Below, one piece after another: positions 46,441 to 57,538 of a DNA stretch of 64,000 nt. How positions within the stretch are numbered: the first letter of the stretch is position 1; every line of letters starts with the position of its first letter. This DNA comes from JBBDXI01 sp040902425 (lineage in GTDB: Bacteria > Planctomycetota > Phycisphaerae > Phycisphaerales > UBA1924): contig JBBDXI010000094.1 of the NCBI GenBank assembly GCA_040902425.1, positions 14,720 through 78,719 on the forward strand. The letters run 5' to 3'. Under the pieces are notes generated by a model. The model made no database searches, had not been told where the DNA came from, and was given only the letters and a program-made list of their open reading frames with translations. The translations under genes were made by a program, and so were the position numbers.

Positions 46441-47667
46441 TTGCCCCCCGAACCCCTCCAGCTCACCGAGGACATCCTCGCCCTCTGCCGCGACCTCGGA
46501 TTCGTCGCCGCTGGCATCGCCGACGCCGCCCCCACCCGCCACCGCGACCACTTCCTCGCCTGGCTCGGGTCCGGCAAGCACGGCTCCATGGCCTACTTCG
46601 CCGAGCAGGTCGAGGCCCGCCTAGACCCGACGAAACTCCTCCCCGACGCACGCGCCGCCATCATGGTCGCCGACCTCTACGCGACGCGGAACGAGTCCGA
46701 AGACCCCCCCCTCCCCCCCGGCCACGGCCGCATCGCCCGCTACGCCCGCGGCCGCGACTACCACCCCGTCCTCAAGAAGCGCCTCCACACCCTCGCCGAC
46801 GCCCTCCGCGCCCGCTACCCCGATGCCGGCTTCCGCGCCTTCGTTGACACCGCCCCCATCCTCGAGCGCGAGTACGCCGCGAGGGCCGGCCTCGGCTGGA
46901 TCGGCAAGCACACCCTCCTGATCCATCCCCAGCTCGGCAGCTACCTCCTCCTCGGCGGCCTCCTGACCACGCTCGACCTCCAGCCCCCGCCCGACCAGGA
47001 AGTCATCACCGACCACTGTGGCACCTGCACGAGGTGCATCGACGCCTGCCCCACGCAGGCCATCAGCAGTGGGGGCGCCGAGCCCGGTGGCACAGGCGTC
47101 CCGCCTGTGAGGTCAATCGACGCCTCCCGCTGCATCTCCTACCTCACCATCGAACGCCGCGCCCCCATCCCCCCCGAGTTCCACCAGCCCATCGGCCCCC
47201 GGCTCTACGGCTGCGACATCTGCCAGGAAGTCTGCCCCCACAACTCTCCACGACCCGCGCCCGCCTCTCGCCCCGACGGGGCGGAGGGATGTAGCCACGG
47301 GTGGAGCGATGCGCAGCTTCGCGCAACCCGTGGAAACGTCGCGCGGGAACAACTCCGCCCCGGCAGGGGCGGAGGAGGCGTCCACCCCGACTACACCCCC
47401 CAGAACTCCTCCTTCAACCTCCTCCAAGTCCTCAACTGGACCCCCGAAGACCGCGCCCGCGCCTTCCAGGGCCGCGCCCTCAAGCGGGCCACCCTCGGCA
47501 TGATGAAGCGCAACGCCCTCATCGCCCTCGGCAACGACCCCGCCCTCCGCACGCAGCCCCAGGTCCTCGCCCGGCTCGATCAGGCCGCCGCCGACCCCGC
47601 CGAGCCCCCGCTGGTCCGGGACACCGCGGCCGCTGTTCTGACCCAACTCCGCGCCGCACAGATCTGA
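46441..47667 (+). CDS. queG: Epoxyqueuosine reductase
   Basis: 408 aa from TTG 46441, the start that fits the family best; no ATG is near. Last step of queuosine synthesis in tRNA, using cobalamin and two 4Fe-4S clusters. Seen: LDPTKLLPDARAAIMVADLY, CGTCTRCIDACPTQAI and CDICQEVCPHN clusters, CISYLTIER, and a C-terminal HEAT-like repeat (KRATLGMMKRNALIALGN). Two sets of palindromes are inserted in frame: one right after CPTQAI (47086-47110, GGTGVPPV) and a composite after VCPHN (47269-47377). Both keep the cluster ligands intact, so the enzyme may still work. queC and queE are at 53888 and 54598. Confidence 0.93.
   Translation: MPPEPLQLTEDILALCRDLGFVAAGIADAAPTRHRDHFLAWLGSGKHGSMAYFAEQVEARLDPTKLLPDARAAIMVADLYATRNESEDPPLPPGHGRIARYARGRDYHPVLKKRLHTLADALRARYPDAGFRAFVDTAPILEREYAARAGLGWIGKHTLLIHPQLGSYLLLGGLLTTLDLQPPPDQEVITDHCGTCTRCIDACPTQAISSGGAEPGGTGVPPVRSIDASRCISYLTIERRAPIPPEFHQPIGPRLYGCDICQEVCPHNSPRPAPASRPDGAEGCSHGWSDAQLRATRGNVAREQLRPGRGGGGVHPDYTPQNSSFNLLQVLNWTPEDRARAFQGRALKRATLGMMKRNALIALGNDPALRTQPQVLARLDQAAADPAEPPLVRDTAAAVLTQLRAAQI
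47086..47110. repeat. Palindrome family C (GGCACAGGCGTCCCGCCTGTG), in frame in queG
   Basis: CACAGGCG-TCC-CGCCTGTG hairpin between the two halves of the ferredoxin-like region. E. coli QueG lacks residues at this point. Confidence 0.9.
47269..47377. repeat. Composite palindrome cluster (family D), in frame in queG
   Basis: Three hairpins in a row: CGCCCCGACGGGGCGG (47269-47284), CCACGGGTGG..CAACCCGTGG (47295-47333) with a GCGCAGC loop, and CTCCGCCCCGGCAGGGGCGG (47355-47374). The encoded 36 residues have no place in the family. Confidence 0.85.
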
Positions 47668-47709
47668 CCTATGGCGGCGGGACTTCATTCATCTCCGCCG
47701 TTTCGCTCA

Positions 47710-48180
47710 TCACCCCTGCTTCCGCCGCCAGTACTCGCGGAACCCCCTGAGCCGCGGCAGGGACTCGCGGTCCTTCACCCGCCCCGTGGCCTCCTTGCTC
47801 CGGATGATGTCGTCGATGTGGCACACAGGGAAGCCGTCCACCTCGACCCGCCGGGCCCACGCGTCGGCAAACCGCTCGATGCCGTCGGGCGCGAAGATCA
47901 GGTCCAGGTCGAACGGCCCGTTCTTGAGCTGAACAAAGTCCTTGCCGCGCTCGATGTCCGTCGCCTGCTCCGGCCGGAGCGTGAAGCCCAGGTCCCGAAG
48001 CGCCGCCACCAATCGCCGTCCGTTCTCCCCCGACCGTTCCACGAAGACGTCCGCATCCTGAGTCGTGTCGGGGAACCCCAGCAGGATGGCGCCGGACTTC
48101 CCGATGAACATGTACCGGCAGCCGTGCCGCGCGAACGCGTCCCGGACCTCCTCGGCCTGCCGGTACTCAAACGCGCCCAT
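47710..48180 (-). CDS. DUF6036-like nucleotidyltransferase
   Basis: 156 aa. The nucleotidyltransferase core is CRYMFIGKSGAILLGFPDTTQDADVFVE, with Gly-Ser and a D-x-D metal site (DAD), and a later DLIFA acidic strand. Similar proteins occur as toxin or enzyme halves of two-gene modules (AbiEii/MNT-like). ATG 48180 overlaps the end of the upstream 78-aa gene by 14 nt, so the two are probably co-translated. Whether it is a toxin or an RNA-modifying enzyme cannot be told. Confidence 0.8.
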   Translation of the reverse strand: MGAFEYRQAEEVRDAFARHGCRYMFIGKSGAILLGFPDTTQDADVFVERSGENGRRLVAALRDLGFTLRPEQATDIERGKDFVQLKNGPFDLDLIFAPDGIERFADAWARRVEVDGFPVCHIDDIIRSKEATGRVKDRESLPRLRGFREYWRRKQG

Positions 48181-48403
48181 AGCCGAGCCACGCGGGGAGA
48201 TGCTCTTCGCACCACCTCCGGTAATCCGCCGTTGTGTCAAAGGACCGGAACTCGGCGTCGTCCATCACCGGCTTGTACGTCTTGATGAACGCGTACCTGA
48301 ACCGCTGCTCCAGCGGCCGGCGCGCCGCCGCCTCGAACTCCGCCAGCCACTCCGGATCGATGTCCGGTCGCGCCGACTCGCCCTGGGATGGGTCGCGCAC
48401 CAT
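48167..48403 (-). CDS. Small hypothetical partner of the nucleotidyltransferase
   Basis: 78 aa, acidic and helical (EWLAEFEAAARRPLEQRFRYAFIKTYK), with no HTH or membrane segment that I can see. Its 3' end overlaps the nucleotidyltransferase gene. The arrangement suggests a two-component unit, conceivably an antitoxin, but no sequence motif proves it. Follows the prkA stop region on the same strand. Confidence 0.7.
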   Translation of the reverse strand: MVRDPSQGESARPDIDPEWLAEFEAAARRPLEQRFRYAFIKTYKPVMDDAEFRSFDTTADYRRWCEEHLPAWLGYGRV

Positions 48404-48429
48404 GAGGGCCGATTCTACGCGGGCCGCCG

Positions 48430-50580
<2,151 letters not shown>

Positions 50581-51020
50581 CGCGCACCTCCGGGCCATGT
50601 GCCACCGGCCGCGGCCAATCCGGGCCGGCGCGTTCTCGTCCGATGTCCCGATGCGGTTCGGCGCGGCCTGCGCCCATCCCGCCCGGGCTCATCCTTGAAT
50701 CGCCCGCAAGGCCCCAAGGGCCATCGCAAGCGGAGGCGGTGCGCACAGCGCTCAGAAGCTATCGGCCATACCGGGGGCCGGGACCACCCCAAAGGCCAAC
50801 CGCGCCTCGGGCGTCCGGGGAGTTATACGTTCCGCAGGCCCGGTGGATCGCCCCGCCGGTTCAACCTCATTCAGCCTGGGTGGAATGGGGAGAGCCATCG
50901 CGTGCCACGGCCGTGCCGTCCTCGGCCCGCCCGTGCGAGTCCTTACGAACGCAGAAGAAGCCCCTTCGGCCACGCCTGTTCTGGCTCCGAGTACGCCCGC
51001 CCCCTCCCGTACACTCCGGC
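50581..51020. other. Intergenic region between divergent prkA and trmB
   Basis: No gene seen. Contains a family B-like palindrome (50901-50940: GTGCCACGGCCGTGCCG ... CGGCCCGCCCGTGC). It should hold both promoters, but none is convincing by eye. Confidence 0.6.
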
Positions 51021-51806
51021 ATGTCCTTCGGTCTCGGCCGCGATCGAACGCTGGTTCCCGGTGAGGTCGGCCTCACGCGCGCCGACCTCCCCCCGCTCCC
51101 GGATGACCTCGCCGCCAACCCCGCCGCCGCGCGCCTCGACCCCCGCGGGTGGTTCCCCGACCCGACCCGCCCCCTGGAGATCGAGATCGGCTCCGGCAAG
51201 GGCACCTTCCTCATCCAGCACGCCGCCGCTCATCCGCAGACCAACTTCCTCGGCTTCGAGTGGGCCCGCGAGTTCTGGCTCTACGCCTGCGACCGCATCC
51301 GCCGGCGCGGCCTCTCGAACATCCGCCTGCTGAACGGCGACGCCACCGAGTTCCTCCACTGGCGCTGCCCGGATGGCGTCGCCACCGTCATCCACCTCTA
51401 CTTCTCCGACCCCTGGCCCAAGACCAGGCACCACCGCCGCCGCGTCCTCCAGGACCGCTTCCTCGCCGACGCCCACCGAATCCTGGTTCCCGGCGGCGAA
51501 CTCCGGATCGTCACCGACCACGACGAGTACTGGGAGTGGATGCGGGAGCACTTCGCCCGCTGGGCGGGCCCGCGATCCGATGCGGGCCCGATGTCGGATG
51601 TCGGATGTGGGATGTCGGATGGGCAGGATTCGGCCCCTTCTCTGACATCCGACATCCGACATCCGACCTCCGACATCCCCTTCCAGCTCCTCCCCTTCCA
51701 GCCCCCCGCCTCCGCCCCCGCCGGCGAGCTCGTCGGCACCAACTTCGAGCGCAAGTACGCCCGCGAGGGCCGCCCCTTCCACGCCGCCATCCTCCGCCGC
51801 CCCTGA
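51021..51806 (+). CDS. trmB: tRNA (guanine46-N7)-methyltransferase
   Basis: 261 aa. Rossmann methyltransferase that methylates G46 of tRNA. Motifs: IEIGSGKGTFLIQHA (SAM site), NFLGFEWARE, GDATEFL, LYFSDPWPKTRHHRRR (signature), GGELRIVTDHDEYWEWM and the C-terminal TNFERKYAREGRP. Residues about 190-219 are encoded by a microsatellite hairpin (51591-51676, MSDVGCGMSD...TSDIRHPTSDIP) inserted in the loop between the last core helix and TNFERKY; the flanking motifs are intact. ATG 51021. Confidence 0.95.
   Translation: MSFGLGRDRTLVPGEVGLTRADLPPLPDDLAANPAAARLDPRGWFPDPTRPLEIEIGSGKGTFLIQHAAAHPQTNFLGFEWAREFWLYACDRIRRRGLSNIRLLNGDATEFLHWRCPDGVATVIHLYFSDPWPKTRHHRRRVLQDRFLADAHRILVPGGELRIVTDHDEYWEWMREHFARWAGPRSDAGPMSDVGCGMSDGQDSAPSLTSDIRHPTSDIPFQLLPFQPPASAPAGELVGTNFERKYAREGRPFHAAILRRP
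51591..51676. repeat. ATGTCGGATG / CATCCGACAT hairpin with tandem arms, in frame in trmB
   Basis: GATGTCGGATGTCGGATGTG then GATGTCGGAT as left arm; CATCCGACATCCGACATCCG as right arm, with a loop of about 26 nt. The same units form the longer intergenic structure at 57415-57535. Confidence 0.95.
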
Positions 51807-51817
51807 CCACGCCCCGG

Positions 51818-51858
51818 GGTGCCACTGCTCGCGGCGTCTTCGCCGCGCAGCAGTGCCG
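51818..51858. repeat. Palindrome family B variant after trmB
   Basis: GTGCCACTGCTCGCGGCG-TCTT-CGCCGCGCAGCAGTGCC hairpin, 12 nt after the trmB stop. Identical over about 40 nt to the copy at 55426-55465. Confidence 0.95.
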
Positions 51859-51933
51859 TGTTCCCATCATCCCCCGCCCCTCCCGTGCCGATCTGATGCA
51901 CCGGGCGCCCCCGCCGCGCCCGGGTTATCGGCC

Positions 51934-53805
51934 ATGCCCCAGCGAGACACCTCCAAGCTCTCCACCTGGCGCCGCCTCTACATCGGGGTCGCGGCCTTCA
52001 ACATCCTCACCGTGCTCCTCAGCGCCTGGTTCGGCTCGCGCGTCCTCACCGACTACCGCGACTCGGTCACCATGAGCGCCCTCTGGACCGACCGCCTCGA
52101 GACCCTCACCGTCCTGGGCGAGCTGGCCGCCTCCGTCGAGATCGCCGGCAACGAGGCCCTCCGCTCCCGGCGGGTCGAGTCCGCCCGCGCCCGCATCAAC
52201 TCCGCGGCCACCCGCTTCCAGACCGTCATGGACTCCTGCGCTGCCGGCTGGTCCGCCGACCGCGACCCCACGCTCGTCTTCCAGCTCCGCCCCGGCATGG
52301 CCCGCATCGAGTCCGGCATGGCCCGCCTCACCGCCGAGGCCGAGCGCCTCGTCCGCCTCTCCCCCTCCGCCCGCGACCAGACCGAGCTGACCCTCGCGCT
52401 GCACGCCGCCCACAACGACCTCGCCGGCGCCATCGCCAACCTCCGCGCCCAGATCCGAGCCCACGTGGACGGCTTCCTCCACGCCCAGCTCGCCAGCTCC
52501 GAGCGCTTCGCCCCCATCACCTACGCCATCTGCATCGCCGTCCTCATCACCGTCTGCGCCGCCATGTGGTACGGGCGCCGCCTCTCCATCGCCATCGCCG
52601 CCGCCGAGGACCAGATCCGCGCCAACCTCGACGCCGCCCACGCCGCCAGCCGCGCCAAGAGCGACTTCCTCGCCAACATGAGCCACGAGATCCGCTCCCC
52701 CATGACCGCCATCCTCGGCTACGCCGAGCTCCTGGAGAACCCCGCCCAGCACGACTGGAAGGACTGCGTCGCCACCATCCGCCGCAACGGCGAGCACCTC
52801 ACCGCCGTCATCAACGACATCCTCGACCTCTCCAAGGTCGAGGCCGGCAAGATGACCGTCGAGTCCCTGGACTGCTCGCCCGTCGAGCTCGTCCAGGAGG
52901 TCCACGCCCTCATGGGCCCGCGCTTCCGCGCCAAGGGCCTCACCCTCGACATCCGCCACCAGTTCCCCCTCCCCCGCACCATCCGCACCGACCCCATCCG
53001 CTTCCGCCAGGTCCTCATCAACCTCCTCGGCAACGCCCTGAAGTTCACCGAAAAAGGCGGCGCCGCCGTCACCGTCTCCCTCGACCGCCTCCCCAGCGGC
53101 GCCCGCATCCTCCGCTTCGAGGTCGCCGACACCGGCATCGGCATCGCCCCGGAGAACCTCGCCAGGCTCTTCCAGCCCTTCACCCAGAGCGACACCTCCA
53201 CCACCCGCAGGTTCGGCGGCACCGGCCTGGGCCTCTCCATCTCCCGCCGCCTCGCCCGCCTCCTCGGCGGCGACCTCACCGCCACCAGCACCCCCGGCGA
53301 GGGCAGCACCTTCACCGCCACCATCCAGGTCGGCACCCTCGAGGGCGTCGCCATGGCCGAGCGCCTCGACGACGCCCTCCCCGCCCCCTCCTCCGGCGGC
53401 ATCACCCTCGCCGCCGCCGTCCACGCCAACATCCTCCTCGCCGAGGACGGCGAGGACAACCGCCGCCTCCTCACCCACTTCCTCCAGACCGCCGGCGCCA
53501 CCGTCGAGCACGCCGAGAACGGCCGGACCGCCGTCGAGCGGGTCCTCGGCGCCGGCCCCGACATCCACCTCATCCTCATGGACATGCAGATGCCCGAGAT
53601 GGACGGCTACACCGCCGCCCGCACCCTCCGCCAGCGCGGCGTGAAGCTCCCCATCATCGCTCTCACCGCCAACGCCATGGCCGGCGAGCGCGAGCGCTGC
53701 CTCGAGGCCGGCTGCGACGACTACCTCACCAAGCCCATCCCCCGCCGCGCCCTCGTCGAGGCCTGCCGCCGCTGGGTCGAGACCGCCCGCCGCGCCGCCG
53801 CCTGA
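51934..53805 (+). CDS. Hybrid sensor histidine kinase with receiver domain
   Basis: 623 aa. Two membrane helices (about 16-33 and 195-211) flank a periplasmic helical sensor of about 160 residues. Then HisKA (FLANMSHEIRSPMTAILGYAELL, His251), HATPase (LINLLGNALKF, DTGIGI, TGLGLSIS), and a receiver (ILLAEDGEDN; phospho-Asp550 in ILMDMQMPEMDGYT; Lys600 in YLTKP). Resembles BarA-like kinases without an Hpt domain. No cognate regulator adjoins. ATG 51934. Confidence 0.95.
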   Translation: MPQRDTSKLSTWRRLYIGVAAFNILTVLLSAWFGSRVLTDYRDSVTMSALWTDRLETLTVLGELAASVEIAGNEALRSRRVESARARINSAATRFQTVMDSCAAGWSADRDPTLVFQLRPGMARIESGMARLTAEAERLVRLSPSARDQTELTLALHAAHNDLAGAIANLRAQIRAHVDGFLHAQLASSERFAPITYAICIAVLITVCAAMWYGRRLSIAIAAAEDQIRANLDAAHAASRAKSDFLANMSHEIRSPMTAILGYAELLENPAQHDWKDCVATIRRNGEHLTAVINDILDLSKVEAGKMTVESLDCSPVELVQEVHALMGPRFRAKGLTLDIRHQFPLPRTIRTDPIRFRQVLINLLGNALKFTEKGGAAVTVSLDRLPSGARILRFEVADTGIGIAPENLARLFQPFTQSDTSTTRRFGGTGLGLSISRRLARLLGGDLTATSTPGEGSTFTATIQVGTLEGVAMAERLDDALPAPSSGGITLAAAVHANILLAEDGEDNRRLLTHFLQTAGATVEHAENGRTAVERVLGAGPDIHLILMDMQMPEMDGYTAARTLRQRGVKLPIIALTANAMAGERERCLEAGCDDYLTKPIPRRALVEACRRWVETARRAAA

Positions 53806-53810
53806 GACCG

Positions 53811-53870
53811 GGTGCCACGGGTGCCAGGCGCGGGTGCCACGGGCGTGCCGTCTTCGGCTCGCCCGTGCCC
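53811..53870. repeat. Palindrome family B, compound copy
   Basis: GGTGCCACGGGTGCCAGGCG then GGTGCCACGGGCGTGCCG / CGGCTCGCCCGTGCC. Located 5 nt after the kinase stop and just before queC. Confidence 0.85.
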
Positions 53871-53887
53871 GAACCTACCGTTCCCTC

Positions 53888-54601
53888 GTGCCAGCGCCCA
53901 GCACCCATCCCCCCGGCGTCATCCTCCTCTCCGGCGGCCTCGACAGCGCCGTCACCCTCGCCGTCGCCCGGCGCGACGGCTTCACACCCCACGCCCTCTC
54001 CTTCGACTACGGCCAGCGCCACCGCCACGAGCTCGACGCCGCACGCCGCGTCGCTGAGTCGCTCGGCGCGGCGAGCCACCGCACCCTCTCGGTGGACCTC
54101 CGCGCCGTCGGCGCCTCCGCCCTCACCGCCGACCTCGATGTCCCCAAGGACCGCGACCCCTCCGCCCCGGGCATCCCCATCACCTACGTCCCGGCGCGAA
54201 ACCTGATCTTCCTCTCCCTCGCCACCGCCCTCGCGGAAGCAGTGGGGGCCTCCGACCTCTTCATCGGCGTCAACGCCATCGACTACTCCGGCTACCCCGA
54301 CTGCCGCCCGGAGTTCATCAAGGCCTTCCAGCGCGCCGCCACCCTCGGCACCCGCGCCGGCACCGACGATGCCCGCCCCCTCCGCATCCACACCCCCCTG
54401 ATCGACTTCAGCAAGGCCACCATCATCCGCCTCGGCGCCTCCCTCGGCGTCGACTTCTCCCTCACGCACTCCTGCTATGACCCCGACGCCCGCGCCCGCG
54501 CCTGCGCCCGCTGCGACAGCTGCCAGCTCCGCCGCCGCGGCTTCGAAGAGGCCGGGATCCCCGACCCCACCGTGTACGCACACCAGCCGGTGCCCTCATG
54601 A
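53888..54601 (+). CDS. queC: 7-cyano-7-deazaguanine synthase
   Basis: 237 aa from GTG 53888. Makes preQ0 from 7-carboxy-7-deazaguanine and ammonia with ATP. PP-loop ILLSGGLDSAVTLA, LSFDYGQRH, YVPARNLIFLSLA, IGVNAIDYSGYPDCRPEF, and the Zn-binding Cys set near the C-terminus (THSCYDP...CARCDSCQLR). Its TGA overlaps the queE ATG (ATGA). Cytosolic, second of three queuosine genes in the window. Confidence 0.96.
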   Translation: MPAPSTHPPGVILLSGGLDSAVTLAVARRDGFTPHALSFDYGQRHRHELDAARRVAESLGAASHRTLSVDLRAVGASALTADLDVPKDRDPSAPGIPITYVPARNLIFLSLATALAEAVGASDLFIGVNAIDYSGYPDCRPEFIKAFQRAATLGTRAGTDDARPLRIHTPLIDFSKATIIRLGASLGVDFSLTHSCYDPDARARACARCDSCQLRRRGFEEAGIPDPTVYAHQPVPS

Positions 54602-55419
54602 CCGCGCCGCCGACCACGCCCGCCGCCACCTCACCGCATCGCCGTCTCACCGTCTCACCGTCTCACCCCACCCTCCCCATCTCCGAAACTTTTTCCTCCC
54701 TGCAGGGCGAAGGACTCCTCACGGGTGTGCCATCGTTCTTCATCCGGGTCAGCGGCTGCAACCTCCGCTGCGCCTGGTGCGACACCCCCTACGCAAGCTG
54801 GGAGCCCGACGGCGGCACACGCCCCATCGACGCCCTCGTCGCCGAGGCCCGCGCCTCCGGCCTCCGCCACGCCGTCCTCACCGGCGGCGAGCCCATGATC
54901 TTCGACCAGCTCCCGGCCCTCGCCGCCGCGCTCCGGGCCGCCGGCCTCCACATCACCATCGAGACCGCCGGCACCGTCTTCCGCGCCCCCCCGGTCCCCT
55001 GCGACCTCATGAGCATCAGCCCCAAGCTCTCCAGCTCCACGCCCGGGGTAGGTCGGCTCTCCGAGCCGATACAGGAAGACCCCCGCGACCCCACCGGCGC
55101 CTGGCGGAAGCGCCACGAGCAGCGCCGCCTCAACATCCCCGCCCTCCGGCAGCTCATCGAGGCCCACCCTGCCCCCACCCGCCAGCTCAAGTTCGTCATC
55201 ACCCCCGCCGTGCCCGAGTCCGACCTCGCCGAGATCGACGCCCTCCTCGCCCAGCTCCGCCCCGCCTGGACCGACGCCGACATCCTCCTGATGCCCGAGG
55301 GCGTCACCACCCCCGACCCCGCCTTCAGGCGCTGGCTCGCCGCCGAGTGCCTCCGCCGCAACTGGCGCTACTGCCCCCGCCTCCACATCGAACTCTTCGG
55401 CAACACCCGCGGCACCTAG
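54598..55419 (+). CDS. queE: 7-carboxy-7-deazaguanine synthase (radical SAM)
   Basis: 273 aa. Radical-SAM Cys motif C-N-L-R-C-A-W-C (RVSGCNLRCAWCDTPYA); ETFSSLQGEG and VLTGGEPM also typical. Converts 6-carboxytetrahydropterin to CDG, the step before QueC. N-terminal residues about 12-24 are encoded by a GTCTCACC tandem (54631-54669). A family A palindrome (55043-55072) adds GVGRLSEPI in a loop after SPKLSSS. Coupled to queC. queD is not in view. Confidence 0.95.
   Translation: MTAPPTTPAATSPHRRLTVSPSHPTLPISETFSSLQGEGLLTGVPSFFIRVSGCNLRCAWCDTPYASWEPDGGTRPIDALVAEARASGLRHAVLTGGEPMIFDQLPALAAALRAAGLHITIETAGTVFRAPPVPCDLMSISPKLSSSTPGVGRLSEPIQEDPRDPTGAWRKRHEQRRLNIPALRQLIEAHPAPTRQLKFVITPAVPESDLAEIDALLAQLRPAWTDADILLMPEGVTTPDPAFRRWLAAECLRRNWRYCPRLHIELFGNTRGT
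54631..54669. repeat. CCGTCTCA tandem repeat at the start of queE
   Basis: Three copies of CCGTCTCA plus partial ones. The same tandem recurs at 63951-63981. Confidence 0.85.
55043..55072. repeat. Palindrome family A, in frame in queE
   Basis: Same unit as at 42217, but read GTA GGT CGG CTC TCC GAG CCG, a different phase. Confidence 0.9.
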
Positions 55420-55425
55420 CCCGCG

Positions 55426-55465
55426 GGTGCCACTGCTCGCGGCGTCTTCGCCGCGCAGCAGTGCC
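55426..55465. repeat. Palindrome family B variant after queE
   Basis: Identical to 51818-51858; begins 7 nt after the queE stop, and ends 7 nt before the stop of the convergent MmcQ-like gene. Confidence 0.95.
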
Positions 55466-55471
55466 TCACCA

Positions 55472-55794
55472 TCAGCGCTTCGTCTTCCTCTCCACCCCCC
55501 TCCACGCCGCCGCCACCGCCCGCTTCACCACCGCCGCCTCCGCCGCGCTCAGCCGCACGCTCGTCGCCCCCCCGCGCCCCCACGCCCCCGCGCACGGCTC
55601 GAATACCCCGGCGCCTCCGCCATGAACTCCGCCTGCTCCTCCGGCGTCACCTTCACCATCCCCCAGCTTTCATCGGGATACCCCAGCGTCGCGAAGATCT
55701 TCCCGCCCACGCGGAAGTCCGCGTGCCCCATGTGCTCGCCCTCGATGGCCCCCGGCATCCCCAGTGCCACCGCCCTGAATCCCGCCTCGTTCAC
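55472..55794 (-). pseudogene. MmcQ/YjbR-family protein gene with -1 frameshift
   Basis: Starts at GTG 55794 (GGAAGG upstream): NEAGFRAVALGMPGAIEGEH, FRVGGKIFATLGYPDESWGMVKVTPEEQAEFMAEAPG, typical of MmcQ/YjbR DNA-binding-like proteins. The frame then reads YSSRARGRGG and stops early. One base earlier in phase, the expected ending appears: FEPCAGAWGRGGATSVRLSAAEAAVVKRAVAAAW, to a stop at 55472. The break is at a C-run (55606-55609; G-run in the gene) that is one base short. Either a homopolymer error in the assembly or a recent pseudogene; the full frame would give 107 aa. Confidence 0.8.
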
Positions 55795-56005
55795 CCGGTG
55801 CTCCTTCCGACCGGGCACGATACCAGCCCGGGCCCGCCGCGCCCGCCCCCCCCGGGATGTGCCGGATGCCCCCCCCACGCGCATCCACCATGAACGGGCG
55901 ACGCAACCGCCCGCCCGCCCGTCCGTTGTACTCGGCGGCAGCGCGTACCCTTGCCCGGCCTGAGCCAGGCCGCGGCGATGCGCCGCACACCCGGAGACCT
56001 TGCCC

Positions 56006-57412
<1,407 letters not shown>

Positions 57413-57414
57413 TC

Positions 57415-57535
57415 CATGTCGGATGTGGGATGTCGGATTGTTGGATGTCGGATGTGGGATGTCGGATGTGGGATGTGAGATGTTGACCCGTTCGACCATC
57501 CCACATCCGACATCCCACATCCGACATCCGACATC
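57415..57535. repeat. Long ATGTCGGATGTGGG hairpin between htrA-like and SLC13 genes
   Basis: Left arm with about seven GGATGT(C/G)GG units, loop TTGACCCGTTCGACC, right arm with CCCACATCCGACAT units. Separates two convergent genes and could end transcription from both sides. Confidence 0.9.
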
Positions 57536-57538
57536 GCC

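Noticed and set aside
57415..57535. CRISPR array
   Set aside because: Units are 8-10 nt without spacers and are arranged as inverted arms; no cas genes.
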